Shown: in pieces, positions 1 through 8,204 of the stretch | Position numbering within the stretch: the stretch's first letter is position 1 | Layout: every line of letters starts with the position of its first letter | From: CAKSIW01 sp045576435 | Lineage (GTDB): Bacteria; Bacillota; Clostridia; Monoglobales; Monoglobaceae | Assembly: GCA_045576435.1 (NCBI GenBank) | Contig: JAZNGL010000076.1 | Span: forward strand, 1-21,533 | Direction of reading: 5' to 3' | DNA: 21,533 nucleotides | Program-made: the position numbers and the translations under genes | Notes under the pieces: generated by a model | Told to the model about the DNA's origin: nothing | The model's input: the letters and a program-made list of their open reading frames with translations, nothing else | The model's database searches: none

Positions 1-134
1 TTAAATATAGATGATTAGTTATGTTATTGGCATAATCATAAATATATTATCAAAAAATTTAAATACGTGATGACTAAATAATGAAAAGTCAGGTTGATTT
101 TGCCATTATTTTTTTTTGCTGATAGCCCTGACAA

Positions 135-208
135 AAAGTAATTTCAAAAGAATTTTTGGAAATTAAAAAAATATGCAAAAAAAATTCTTAATTCAGGTAA
201 ATTACTTT
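135..208. promoter_or_regulatory. Nested AT-rich dyad upstream of the Lrp-family gene
   Basis: Two perfect 10-bp inverted repeats are nested around nearly the same centre. The outer pair is AAAGTAATTT (135-144) and AAATTACTTT (199-208). The inner pair is AAGAATTTTT (148-157) and AAAAATTCTT (180-189). The right outer arm overlaps the proposed -35 box, and GTAAATTAC (197-205) is itself a short palindrome. The outer arms are 64 bp apart, about six helical turns. By inference this is an operator for the adjacent Lrp/AsnC protein, since that family binds multiple phased sites and often autoregulates. A weak AT-only terminator for an unseen upstream gene is the alternative. AT-rich DNA forms such repeats by chance fairly easily. 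Confidence 0.4.
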
Positions 209-234
209 ACTTTTTGGGATATCCTTTGTATAAT
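206..234 (+). promoter_or_regulatory. Sigma-A-type promoter of the Lrp/symporter unit
   Basis: TTTACT (206-211) serves as -35 and a perfect TATAAT (229-234) as -10, with a 17-bp spacer. Transcription would start near 241, giving a leader of under 20 nt before the ATG at 258. The remaining DNA in 1-205 shows no gene that I can support. Confidence 0.7.
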
Positions 235-257
235 TCCATATAATGGGGTGACGAAAA

Positions 258-716
258 ATGGATGATTTAGATTATCAAATTTTAACTTGTTTAAAGGAAA
301 ATTCAAGAGAAAATGCGACCAATATCGGTGCGAAAATTAATTTATCCACATCGGCTGTGATTGAGCGTATTAAAAAGTTGGAAAATTTAGGACTTATCGA
401 ACAATATACTGCTATTATAAATCAAAGTGCGCTTGGAAGAGATCTCATAGCGTTTATTTATGTCAGTCTTGAACATCCAAAGTATTATGAGAAATTTGTT
501 GAGCTTGTTAATAAAAATAGTTCAATTGCAGAGTGTTATTACATTGCCGGAGATTTTGATTTTATATTGAAGATTGTTACCCGAAGTGGAAAAAGTCTTG
601 AAGAAATGCTTAATTATATTAAATCAATCAGTGGCGTTTCACTTACGAGAACTTCTGTGGTTCTTTCAACCAACAAAAGAGATGTTAGTTTGCTTCCGGA
701 TAAAGAAAACATATAA
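258..716 (+). CDS. Lrp/AsnC-family transcriptional regulator
   Basis: The 152-residue protein has the normal length and layout of the family: an N-terminal winged helix-turn-helix (about residues 2-60, opening MDDLDYQIL and containing the LSTSAVIERIKKLENLGLI recognition-helix region) and a C-terminal RAM/ligand-binding domain (about 65-140) with the typical IAGDFDF glycine-acidic turn. Family members form dimers to octamers and respond to amino acids. GGGGTG at 245-250 supports the ATG at 258. The symporter gene begins 15 bases after the stop, so the two are probably co-transcribed and the regulator probably controls amino-acid uptake, perhaps with alanine or glycine as effector; that is inference from context. 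Family assignment is secure; the effector is unknown. Confidence 0.95.
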   Translation: MDDLDYQILTCLKENSRENATNIGAKINLSTSAVIERIKKLENLGLIEQYTAIINQSALGRDLIAFIYVSLEHPKYYEKFVELVNKNSSIAECYYIAGDFDFILKIVTRSGKSLEEMLNYIKSISGVSLTRTSVVLSTNKRDVSLLPDKENI

Positions 717-731
717 AAAAGAGGACTTGAC

Positions 732-2084
732 ATGGAAATTATAAACATAATTAATACTGCAATAAATGATGTTGTGTGGGGTCCTATAATGCTGACGCTA
801 CTTATAGGAACAGGGTTGTTTTTGTCAATAAGAACAGGCTTTTTGCAATTTGGTAAATTCGGATATATGATGAAAAACACAATATTTGGTGTTTTTTCAA
901 AAAATCAGCATGAAAGAGATATATCGGGCGTCAGCCCCTTTCAGGCAGTTGCCACGGCGATGGCAGGCACAATAGGAACAGGAAGTATTGCCGGACTTGC
1001 CACTGCAATTGTTTCAGGGGGACCGGGAGCGGTTTTTTGGATGTGGATTAGTGCTCTTTTGGGTATGGTTACAAAATATTCAGAAATCGTTCTTTCAATT
1101 AAATATCGTGAAAAAAATGAAAAAGGCGAATGGGTTGGTGGCCCGATGTATTATTTAAAAAACGGGCTTAATATGAAATGGCTGGCGATATTGTTTTCGA
1201 TTTTTGCAATGATAGCGTGTCTTGGAACGGGTAATGCAACTCAGTCAAACTCAATTGCTATTGCGCTGAAAAGCACGCTGGGAATAAAACCGTGGATTAC
1301 AGGTGTTGTGCTTACTGTTATTGCAGTAGCAGTAATTTTGGGCGGAATGAGGAGAATTGCCTCGGTGAATGAAAAGCTGGTTCCGTTTATGGCAATGTTT
1401 TATATAACTTGCTCGGTTATAGCTTTGATATTGAACTGGAATAAAATACCTGAAGCCTTTTTGCTTATATTTAAAGAAGCATTTAATTTTAAAGCTGCAA
1501 CAGGTGGCGTAGCGGGATATGGAGTATTGGTTGCGATGCATTATGGGTTTTCAAGAGGTGTGTTTTCAAATGAAGCAGGTTTGGGGAGTGCACCTATTGC
1601 GCATGCTGCATCAAGCACAAAAGACCCGGTTAAACAAGGACTTTGGGGAATGTTTGAAGTGTTTTTCACAACAATAATCATTTGCACCATGTCGGCACTT
1701 GTTATTCTTACAAGTGGCCTTTGGAACACAGGACAATATTTTGGTTCTGCACTTTCCATAGCTTCGTTTGATTCTATTTTGCCTGGTATAGGTGGAATAG
1801 GAGTAACTTTGTCGACTATATTCTTTGCACTATCAACTATACTTGGATGGGCATATTATGGTGAGGTCAGCATTGAATTTTTATCCGATAAATCAAAAAA
1901 AGCGGTGCTGATATATAGGTGCATTTACGTAACATTTGTTTTCATTGGAGCCGTTGGCAGTCTGGATTTAATATGGAGTATTTCCGAAACAATGAACGGG
2001 CTTATGGCGATTCCCAATTTAATTGGTGTAATCGGATTAAGCAAGGTGGTAAAAATGACAACAAAAAAACATTTTAATAAATAA
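732..2084 (+). CDS. Sodium:alanine/glycine symporter, AGCS family
   Basis: This 450-residue, very hydrophobic protein has about ten or eleven predicted membrane segments and the AGCS signature stretches: GTIGTGSIAG (around residue 80), TKYSEIVLSIKYR followed by GGPMYYLKNGL (around 115-145), and FFALSTILGWAYYGE near residue 370. The family imports alanine or glycine with Na+ across the cytoplasmic membrane. GAGGA at 721-725 precedes the ATG with 6-base spacing. It is the second gene of a unit headed by an Lrp/AsnC regulator and is followed directly by an intrinsic terminator, so the pair reads as a self-contained uptake-and-control module. Substrate choice between D/L-alanine, glycine or another small amino acid cannot be read from the sequence. 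Confidence 0.95.
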   Translation: MEIINIINTAINDVVWGPIMLTLLIGTGLFLSIRTGFLQFGKFGYMMKNTIFGVFSKNQHERDISGVSPFQAVATAMAGTIGTGSIAGLATAIVSGGPGAVFWMWISALLGMVTKYSEIVLSIKYREKNEKGEWVGGPMYYLKNGLNMKWLAILFSIFAMIACLGTGNATQSNSIAIALKSTLGIKPWITGVVLTVIAVAVILGGMRRIASVNEKLVPFMAMFYITCSVIALILNWNKIPEAFLLIFKEAFNFKAATGGVAGYGVLVAMHYGFSRGVFSNEAGLGSAPIAHAASSTKDPVKQGLWGMFEVFFTTIIICTMSALVILTSGLWNTGQYFGSALSIASFDSILPGIGGIGVTLSTIFFALSTILGWAYYGEVSIEFLSDKSKKAVLIYRCIYVTFVFIGAVGSLDLIWSISETMNGLMAIPNLIGVIGLSKVVKMTTKKHFNK

Positions 2085-2092
2085 TGCGTTTA

Positions 2093-2120
2093 AAAACCTC
2101 GTTTTGACGAGGTTTTTTTT
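2093..2120 (+). terminator. Rho-independent terminator after the symporter
   Basis: AAAACCTCG (2093-2101) pairs perfectly with CGAGGTTTT (2108-2116) around a 6-base loop, and the T-run continues to 2120. It begins eight bases after the symporter stop codon. The A-rich 5' side could let it work weakly on the opposite strand too. Confidence 0.93.
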
Positions 2121-2122
2121 AC

Positions 2123-2151
2123 TTGAATTAAAATCATATTTATGTTATAAT
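2123..2151 (+). promoter_or_regulatory. Extended -10 promoter for the DUF896 gene
   Basis: TTGAAT (2123-2128), a 17-bp spacer and TATAAT (2146-2151), with TG one base upstream of the -10 (TGTTATAAT). The start would lie near 2158, leaving an untranslated leader of about 80 nt in which I see no clear structure. It sits immediately after the preceding terminator. Confidence 0.75.
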
Positions 2152-2238
2152 TCAAATTGTATCTTGAAAATAATAACATTGGCTCTGGAGTGATATAGAA
2201 ACAATAAAACATATTAAAATAATGAGAGGAACTTAAAA

Positions 2239-2442
2239 ATGGAACAGAAAAAGATTGACAGAATAAATGAGCTTGCACGAAAATCAAGAAGTGAGGGATT
2301 AACAGAGAGCGAAAAAATTGAGCAAAAGCAATTGCGCGACGAATATATTGCTTCGTTTCGTGCGTCACTTACGGGAGTTTTGTCAAATACCTATATCCAG
2401 ACTGCCGACGGCAAAAAGATTAAGATTGAAAAGAAAAAATAG
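2239..2442 (+). CDS. DUF896 (YnzC/UPF0291-like) small protein
   Basis: The 67-residue, charged protein matches the DUF896 family: an N-terminal helical hairpin (KKIDRINELARKSR, then GLTESEKIEQKQLRDEYIASFR) and a lysine-rich tail. Family members are small cytoplasmic proteins of unknown molecular role. In Bacillus subtilis the homologue ynzC lies in the SOS-regulated yneA operon, but no LexA box of the CGAAC-N4-GTTCG type is visible here. AGAGGA at 2225-2230 supports the ATG at 2239. It has its own extended -10 promoter and is followed by another promoter for nagA, so it is probably monocistronic, although no terminator is obvious after it. Family assignment is firm; function is unknown. Confidence 0.9.
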   Translation: MEQKKIDRINELARKSRSEGLTESEKIEQKQLRDEYIASFRASLTGVLSNTYIQTADGKKIKIEKKK

Positions 2443-2446
2443 TTGT

Positions 2447-2460
2447 TTTAACGCGTTAAA
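2447..2460. promoter_or_regulatory. 14-bp perfect palindrome upstream of the nagA promoter
   Basis: TTTAACGCGTTAAA is fully self-complementary and ends five bases before the nagA -35 box, a typical place for an operator. Its CG-containing core resembles sites of LacI-type or similar dimeric regulators, but I cannot assign a regulator. It starts five bases after the DUF896 stop codon and lacks a T-tract, so it is not a terminator. Confidence 0.45.
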
Positions 2461-2465
2461 TTAGC

Positions 2466-2494
2466 TTGACATTAAGTGCTTAAAAAGGTATAAT
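2466..2494 (+). promoter_or_regulatory. Perfect consensus sigma-A promoter of nagA
   Basis: TTGACA (2466-2471), a 17-bp spacer and TATAAT (2489-2494) match the vegetative consensus at all twelve positions. The transcript would start near 2501, giving a leader of about 40 nt before the nagA ATG. Confidence 0.9.
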
Positions 2495-2541
2495 TATAAC
2501 TGAAAAAGTGCATTTTTGCAATGGGAAACGTGGTGCTGTAA

Positions 2542-3696
2542 ATGAAGGCAATTCTTAACGGAAAAATTGTTTTGAAGGATGGGATTATTGAAAATTCTGT
2601 GCTTTTATTTTCTGACGTCATTGAAGGGGTTGTTTCAACAGATTGTATACCTGAAAATGCAGAAATAATTGATGCAAACGGTGACTATGTTATGCCCGGA
2701 TTTATTGATTTACATATACACGGATATCTTGGTAAAGACGTTTGCGATGCTGATGAAGAGTCAATCAGAATTATTTCGGGTGGTATCTTGAAAAACGGCG
2801 TTACGGGATATTTGCCGACAACAATGACGGTTGATATGAAAACTATCAAGAGTGCCTTGGAGGTACTTAGAAAGCTTAAAGATGAAAGCAAAACATGGGC
2901 GGGCAGTGAAATCCTTGGTTGTCATGCAGAAGGACCATTCATCAGCCTTTCCAAAAAGGGCGCTCAGGATGAGGCGCATGTTTTAAAGCCTGATGCAGAG
3001 TTTGTGAAGGAATATTCTGATATTATCAAAATAATAACACTTGCACCCGAGGAAGACAGTCCAGATTTTGAGGTTATAAGGGAAATAAACAATGAGACAA
3101 ACGTCATTGTTGCAATGGGACATACATCTTCAGACTATGAAACTGCATTGGAAAGCACGAAAAATGGTGTTAAACATGTTACGCATTTTTTCAATGCGAT
3201 GACGCCGCTTAACCATCGTGAGCCGGGCGTTGTGACTGCTGTGTTTAATTCGGATGTGTCTTGTGAACTAATCGTTGACACCTTTCATGTGTCGCCTGCA
3301 CTTTATGATATCATCTGGAAGCTTAAAGGCAGAAAGCTTTGCTTTATCACGGATTGCTTGCCTGCGGGCGGGTTGCCGTTTGGTGAATATACTCTGGGTG
3401 GAAAAAAGATAATATATCGTGACGTGGTTTGTCGTTTGGAAGACAAAACGGTTGCGGGAAGTGTTCTTCCGATTAACAAAGGAATATGGAATGTATATAA
3501 AAATTCATCAATTCCGCTTTGGGAGTGTGTTAATTGTGCATCTCTCAATCCTGCAACAGTTATTGGTGTTCAGAATAAAAAAGGCTCGCTTGACATTGGT
3601 AAGGATGCCGATGTTGTTATTTGTGATGATGAGTTTAATGTTTTAAAGACAATTTTAAAAGGTGAAATAAAATATGAGGCGCAAGCTTCAAATTAA
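2542..3696 (+). CDS. nagA: N-acetylglucosamine-6-phosphate deacetylase
   Basis: This 384-residue cytoplasmic amidohydrolase removes the acetyl group of GlcNAc-6-phosphate to give glucosamine-6-phosphate, feeding amino-sugar or recycled peptidoglycan into glycolysis or cell-wall synthesis. Visible features are the metal-binding HIH pair (H58, H60), the metal ligand E130 in CHAEGPF, H194 in MGHTSS, H215 in THFFNAM with the HREPG loop, and the catalytic Asp D271 in FITDCLPAGG. Length and motif order are normal. GTGGTG at 2530-2535 acts as a moderate ribosome-binding site. It stands alone: no nagB, transporter or regulator is adjacent, so the deaminase must be encoded elsewhere. A perfect promoter and an upstream palindrome suggest strong, possibly repressed expression. 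Confidence 0.97.
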   Translation: MKAILNGKIVLKDGIIENSVLLFSDVIEGVVSTDCIPENAEIIDANGDYVMPGFIDLHIHGYLGKDVCDADEESIRIISGGILKNGVTGYLPTTMTVDMKTIKSALEVLRKLKDESKTWAGSEILGCHAEGPFISLSKKGAQDEAHVLKPDAEFVKEYSDIIKIITLAPEEDSPDFEVIREINNETNVIVAMGHTSSDYETALESTKNGVKHVTHFFNAMTPLNHREPGVVTAVFNSDVSCELIVDTFHVSPALYDIIWKLKGRKLCFITDCLPAGGLPFGEYTLGGKKIIYRDVVCRLEDKTVAGSVLPINKGIWNVYKNSSIPLWECVNCASLNPATVIGVQNKKGSLDIGKDADVVICDDEFNVLKTILKGEIKYEAQASN

Positions 3697-3704
3697 ATAG
3701 AGGT

Positions 3705-3740
3705 AATCGGACTGCGCGTTTTATGAGGTGGTCCGATTTT
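3705..3740 (+). terminator. Probable weak terminator after nagA
   Basis: AATCGGAC (3705-3712) pairs with GTCCGATT (3731-3738) in an 8-bp stem with an 18-base loop. Only a TTTT run follows at once, with more T-rich DNA to about 3751, so termination may be partial. No convincing promoter is visible between it and priA, so read-through from nagA into the priA run is possible. Confidence 0.5.
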
Positions 3741-3781
3741 AGTTAAATTTTAGTAAATTAAAAGAAAACGGGAAGAGAAAA

Positions 3782-6019
3782 ATGATTGCAAAGGTTGTTC
3801 TGAATAACAAAGAACAGAATATCGACAAGGTTTTTGACTATGAAATACCGCAAAGACTAAACGATGCGGTTTCTGTTGGCATGCGCGTTTCGGTACCGTT
3901 TGGCTTTGGAAACAGGTTTGTTAAAGGAATTGTTGTTGAGCTTGCGGAGGAAAGTGAGTTTAAAACATTAAAACAAATTAAAGATGTCATAGGGAATGAG
4001 CCTGTTTGTGAACCATGGATTCTGGATTTGTGTTTCTGGATAAGCAAAAAATATTTTTGCTCGCTTTATCAGGCAATCAAGCTTGCAACACCGCCCGGGA
4101 TGGAAAGCGGAATGCAAGCTAAAAAAATGAAGATGGTTTACCTTAAAATAGGGCATGATGAGGCATTTGAGGTGGCAGAGCAACTGAGAAAAAAAGGTGC
4201 GGTTGCAAGAGCAAGAATTATTGAAAGTCTGATAATGTTTCCGTCTCTCCCGCTTGCAAAGGTGATAAAGGAAAAAGGCGGAAGCTATGATGCAGTGCGT
4301 GCTTTAGAAGAAATTGGATATATCAGCGTTGCGGATGAGGCGGTTGACCGTCCTGCATTTGATGAGGAGAAATATGAAAAAACGGTTGCATGCACCCCAA
4401 CAGATGAGCAAAAAGTGGTGATTGACCATCTCTTTGAATGTATTGATAAAAACAAAGGTGAAAAGCTTTTGCTCCGCGGAGTAACAGGTAGCGGAAAGAC
4501 AGAGGTGTTTTTGCAGGCAATTGAAAGGGTGCTTGAGAAGGGGAAGAATGCAATTATGCTTGTTCCTGAAATTTCACTCACACCTCAGATGGTTCAAAGG
4601 TTTGTTGGCAGATTTGGAAACAGTGTTGCAGTAATTCATAGTGCGCTTTCAAACGGAGAACGATTTGACCAATGGAACAAAATCAAAAATGGTGAGGTTC
4701 GCGTTGTTGTTGGAGCAAGGTCAGCAGTTTTTGCACCATTTAAGAATATTGGAATAATAATTCTTGACGAGGAGCACGAAAACAGTTATAAATCCGAGAC
4801 TGCACCGAGATATCATGCGATAGATGTTGCAACAAAACGTGCAGAGACGGATGGTGCAATTCTTCTTTTGGCATCGGCAACTCCATCGGTTAATGAATAT
4901 TATCGGGCAAAGATGGGTGAATATAATTTATTTGAGATGACTAAGCGCTATAATGATGCGGCGCTTCCTGAGGTTGAAATTGTTGATATGAGAGGTGAAC
5001 TTTTTGAAAACAAAAATCGTTCACCAATAAGCTTGAAACTGCAAAGGGAAATCAGGAAAAATATTGAAAATCGCCAAAAAACCATTCTGTTCCTTAACAG
5101 ACGAGGCTATTCAACCTTTGTTTCATGCAGACAGTGTGGCGAGGTTATTAACTGTCCTGATTGCAGTATTGCACTCACCTATCATAAAAAAATTGATTCA
5201 CTTTCGTGTCACTATTGTGGCTATACTCAAAAAAATGTTTCTGTGTGTCCGTCATGCGGCTCAAAATATGTGAAATATTTCGGCACGGGAACACAGAGGA
5301 TTGAAGAGGAACTTAAGGCTTTGTTCCCTGAAGCAAAGGTTATCAGAATGGACACAGACACCACGTCGAAAAAAGGCGGGCATGAGCAGATTCTTGACGA
5401 ATTTGCAAACGGAAATGCGGATATTCTGCTTGGAACACAGATGGTGACAAAGGGACTTGATTTTCATGAGGTGACGCTGGTTGGAATTCTTGCGGCAGAC
5501 ACAGCTCTTGCTCTTGATGATTTCAGGGCAAACGAGAGAAGCTTTTCGCTCTTCACACAGGTCTGCGGACGTGCCGGAAGAGGTGAAACGGCAGGGCGTG
5601 CAATAATACAGACCTATCAACCGTTTAATTCAACAATTCGTCTTGCAAAGGCTCAGGACTATACTGCTTTTTATGAAAATGAAATATTACAAAGAAAAAG
5701 GTTGAATTATCCGCCGTTTTGTGACATAATATGTATTATGGTGACCGGTGAGGATGAAAATGAGGTTTCGGAAAGAATAACGGATATTTCGGGCACCCTG
5801 AAGACGTTTAAAAAGTCACATGAGGAGCTTTTGGATATGATTGGTCCCGTTCCCGCACCTGTTGCAAAAATCAAGAATAATTTCAGATACAGATTGCTTA
5901 TTAAATGTACGGATTGTGATGTGGTAGCGGAGATTTTGCGGGAAATTTATGAACAACACGAAAATGGGAAATATAAGACTTATTTAAGCATTGATATAAA
6001 CCCTGTTAATATGTATTAA
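3782..6019 (+). CDS. priA: Primosomal protein N' (PriA replication-restart helicase)
   Basis: The 745-residue protein recognises stalled or repaired forks and reloads the replisome. It shows the N-terminal 3'-DNA-binding domain (about 1-105), a superfamily 2 helicase core with Walker A GVTGSGKT (around residue 235) and the Walker B/DEEH box ILDEEHE (around 330), two zinc-binding Cys clusters inserted in the second helicase lobe (about residues 448-495, CRQC, CPDC, CHYC and CPSC pairs), and the later motifs GTQMVTKGLDF and QVCGRAGRG. All eight zinc cysteines are present. GGAAGAG at 3771-3777 supports the ATG at 3782. It opens the housekeeping run; def follows after 19 bases, the usual clostridial order. 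Confidence 0.98.
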   Translation: MIAKVVLNNKEQNIDKVFDYEIPQRLNDAVSVGMRVSVPFGFGNRFVKGIVVELAEESEFKTLKQIKDVIGNEPVCEPWILDLCFWISKKYFCSLYQAIKLATPPGMESGMQAKKMKMVYLKIGHDEAFEVAEQLRKKGAVARARIIESLIMFPSLPLAKVIKEKGGSYDAVRALEEIGYISVADEAVDRPAFDEEKYEKTVACTPTDEQKVVIDHLFECIDKNKGEKLLLRGVTGSGKTEVFLQAIERVLEKGKNAIMLVPEISLTPQMVQRFVGRFGNSVAVIHSALSNGERFDQWNKIKNGEVRVVVGARSAVFAPFKNIGIIILDEEHENSYKSETAPRYHAIDVATKRAETDGAILLLASATPSVNEYYRAKMGEYNLFEMTKRYNDAALPEVEIVDMRGELFENKNRSPISLKLQREIRKNIENRQKTILFLNRRGYSTFVSCRQCGEVINCPDCSIALTYHKKIDSLSCHYCGYTQKNVSVCPSCGSKYVKYFGTGTQRIEEELKALFPEAKVIRMDTDTTSKKGGHEQILDEFANGNADILLGTQMVTKGLDFHEVTLVGILAADTALALDDFRANERSFSLFTQVCGRAGRGETAGRAIIQTYQPFNSTIRLAKAQDYTAFYENEILQRKRLNYPPFCDIICIMVTGEDENEVSERITDISGTLKTFKKSHEELLDMIGPVPAPVAKIKNNFRYRLLIKCTDCDVVAEILREIYEQHENGKYKTYLSIDINPVNMY

Positions 6020-6038
6020 GAATAGAGAGGAAAAAAAC

Positions 6039-6494
6039 ATGGCAATAAGAAATATAGTTAAGGTTGGAGACGATGTTTTAACAAAAAAATGCAGAACGGT
6101 TGAGAAGTTTGATGACCGACTTGAGCTTTTGATTGAAGATTTGTTTGACACGCTATATGATTCGGGCGGTGTTGGACTTGCTGCACCTCAGGTTGGAGTT
6201 TTAAGGCGCGTTGTTGTGATTGATATTGACGGTGAACCTTATGAACTGGTTAATCCTGAAATAATAAGTGTTGAAGGTGAGCAAACAGGTGCTGAGGGAT
6301 GCCTCAGCAATCCTGGAAAGTTTGGCGAGGTAACACGTCCTCAAAAGGTGAAAATCAAGGCACAGAACAGAAAAGGCGAGTGGAGTGAATATACGGGCGA
6401 AGAACTTCTTGCAAGAGCCTTCTGCCACGAGCTTGACCATCTTGACGGACGCATGTTCATGGAATATGTTGAAAGATGGATTGAAACGGAATAG
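6039..6494 (+). CDS. def: Peptide deformylase
   Basis: This 151-residue metalloenzyme removes the formyl group from the N-terminal fMet of new proteins at the ribosome. All three family motifs are present: GVGLAAPQVG (motif 1), EGCLS with the metal ligand Cys88 (motif 2), and HELDHLDG with ligands His130 and His134 and catalytic Glu131 (motif 3). The length and the short C-terminus are close to the compact type-1-like clostridial forms. AGAGAGGA lies upstream of the ATG at 6039. It is followed after 32 bases by fmt, which adds the formyl group it removes, a pairing conserved across bacteria. Confidence 0.98.
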   Translation: MAIRNIVKVGDDVLTKKCRTVEKFDDRLELLIEDLFDTLYDSGGVGLAAPQVGVLRRVVVIDIDGEPYELVNPEIISVEGEQTGAEGCLSNPGKFGEVTRPQKVKIKAQNRKGEWSEYTGEELLARAFCHELDHLDGRMFMEYVERWIETE

Positions 6495-6526
6495 AATTAA
6501 AATTTGGCATCAGAACGGAGAAAAAT

Positions 6527-7456
6527 ATGAGAATTTTGTTTATGGGAACACCGGAGTTTGCAGTGCCTTGCATTGAAATACTTTTTAAAAAAGGGCATGA
6601 GGTCTGCGGAGTTGTGACACAACCGGACAAGCCGGCAGGACGTGGGCATAAGTTAATGCCGCCTCCGGTTAAAGTTGTTGCAGAAAATTATGGTGCGGAG
6701 GTTTTTCAGCCTGAAACGTTGAAAGATGGTGCGTTTCTTGATACTTTAAACCGCCTTGCACCTGAGATGATTGTTGTTGTGGCATATGGAAAAATTCTTC
6801 CTGAATATATTCTGAATTATCCAAAGTATGGTTGCATAAACATGCATGCATCGCTGCTCCCCAGATATAGAGGTGCGGGGCCGATTCAGTGGTCGGTGAT
6901 AAATGGCGAGAAAAAAACGGGAATAACATCGATGCTGATGGAAAAAGGACTTGATACGGGAGATATGCTTCTTAAATGCGAGACAGAAATTGGCGAATAT
7001 GAAACTGCCGACCAGCTTCATGATAGATTGATGATGATGGGTGCAGACCTCCTTATTGAGACAATTGATGGCATTGAAAAAGGAACAATAACCCCGCAAA
7101 AACAAGATGACAGTCTTTCTTGCTATGCACCCATGATAAATAGGGAGCTTGCGGAGATTGATTGGAACAAAAATTCAGACGAAATAATCAACCTCATTCG
7201 TGGAATGAACTCATGGCCCGTTGCACACACATTATATCTTGATGAAAAGCTCAAGATATATAGCGCAGTGCGAGGCGAGAATAAAAACGGAAAAGTTGGT
7301 GAAATTCTGAGCGCAACGCCTGATGGAATTGAGGTTTTATGCGGTGATAAAAAAACTATCGTTTTAAAAGAGATACAGTTCAGCGGTAGCAAAAGAATGG
7401 ATGTTTCTGCATATCTTAATGGACATACGGTTAAAAACGGCACAATTTTGGGATAA
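6527..7456 (+). CDS. fmt: Methionyl-tRNA formyltransferase
   Basis: This 309-residue enzyme transfers a formyl group from 10-formyl-tetrahydrofolate to Met-tRNAi before initiation. The N-terminal Rossmann-type catalytic domain carries the diagnostic SLLPRYRGAGPIQW block and the catalytic triad N105, H107 and D143 (GLDTGDML context). The C-terminal OB-like tRNA-binding domain begins near residue 205 (INPRD-like stretch replaced here by IDWNKNSDEIINLIRGMNSWP). GGAG at 6518-6521 precedes the ATG. It lies between def and a membrane zinc peptidase gene and is almost certainly in their operon. Confidence 0.98.
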   Translation: MRILFMGTPEFAVPCIEILFKKGHEVCGVVTQPDKPAGRGHKLMPPPVKVVAENYGAEVFQPETLKDGAFLDTLNRLAPEMIVVVAYGKILPEYILNYPKYGCINMHASLLPRYRGAGPIQWSVINGEKKTGITSMLMEKGLDTGDMLLKCETEIGEYETADQLHDRLMMMGADLLIETIDGIEKGTITPQKQDDSLSCYAPMINRELAEIDWNKNSDEIINLIRGMNSWPVAHTLYLDEKLKIYSAVRGENKNGKVGEILSATPDGIEVLCGDKKTIVLKEIQFSGSKRMDVSAYLNGHTVKNGTILG

Positions 7457-7487
7457 TAAATAATATTTTATTTGGAGGTTTTTGAAA

Positions 7488-8189
7488 ATGGGATATTTTT
7501 ATGGAATTGACATGACATATATAATTCTTGTTATGCCTGCACTTTTGTTTGCAATGTATGCACAATCTAAGGTCAACTCAACCTTTAACAAATATAGAAA
7601 TGTTGGAAACCGCCGTGGATATACGGGAGCTCAGGTTGCAAGAAAAATTCTTAATATGAACGGATTGCAGAATGTGAGCATTGAGAGGGTTGGCGGAAAT
7701 CTGACAGACCATTTTGACCCTAAAACCAATATTGTCAGGTTATCCGATGTAACACACGACAGCACATCTGTTGCGGCAATCGGAGTTGCGGCACATGAGG
7801 TTGGGCATGCAATCCAGCACGCAGAGGGATATTCGCCGATTAAGGTGAGAAATGCAATTGTCCCTGTTGTTCAGGTGGCATCATATCTTGCGTGGCCTTT
7901 GGCAATTCTGGGAATAATCATGAGTTTTTCAAAGCTTGCGACTATCGGAGTGCTGATGTTTTTGGCGGTTGTTTTGTTTCAGATAATAACTCTGCCCGTT
8001 GAATTCAATGCATCAAGAAGAGCTCTTAAAACTCTGGGTGACAATGTTATTCTTGATGGTGATGAGCTTTCCGCATCAAGAAAAGTTTTAAGTGCGGCGG
8101 CAATGACCTATGTTGCGGCAACGATTGTTGCGATTGCAAACCTTTTGAGATTGCTTGCGATTACGGGTGTTGGCAGAAACCGAGACTAA
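7488..8189 (+). CDS. Membrane-bound neutral zinc metallopeptidase (YugP-like)
   Basis: The 233-residue protein belongs to the Zn_peptidase_2 (PF04298, YugP-like) family. It has an N-terminal membrane segment (IILVMPALLFAMYA), the zinc-binding and catalytic HEVGH motif at residues 103-107 within AAHEVGHAIQHAEGY, and further hydrophobic segments around residues 120-165 and near the C-terminus. Start choice: GGAGG at 7474-7478 lies nine bases before ATG 7488, whereas the in-frame TTG at 7482 would be only three bases away, so ATG 7488 is preferred. The family is often found in this fmt-rsmB interval in Clostridia. Its substrate is not known; turnover of membrane proteins is a reasonable guess. 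Confidence 0.92.
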   Translation: MGYFYGIDMTYIILVMPALLFAMYAQSKVNSTFNKYRNVGNRRGYTGAQVARKILNMNGLQNVSIERVGGNLTDHFDPKTNIVRLSDVTHDSTSVAAIGVAAHEVGHAIQHAEGYSPIKVRNAIVPVVQVASYLAWPLAILGIIMSFSKLATIGVLMFLAVVLFQIITLPVEFNASRRALKTLGDNVILDGDELSASRKVLSAAAMTYVAATIVAIANLLRLLAITGVGRNRD

Positions 8190-8204
8190 AGAAAAGAGAA
8201 AAAT

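Noticed and set aside
2090..2368. 92-residue - strand frame over the terminator, promoter and DUF896 gene
   Set aside because: It would run through an intrinsic terminator and a clear + strand promoter and has no recognisable content.
5261..5620. 119-residue - strand frame inside priA
   Set aside because: It lacks recognisable domains and a ribosome-binding site; the overlapping priA frame carries the zinc cysteines and helicase motifs.
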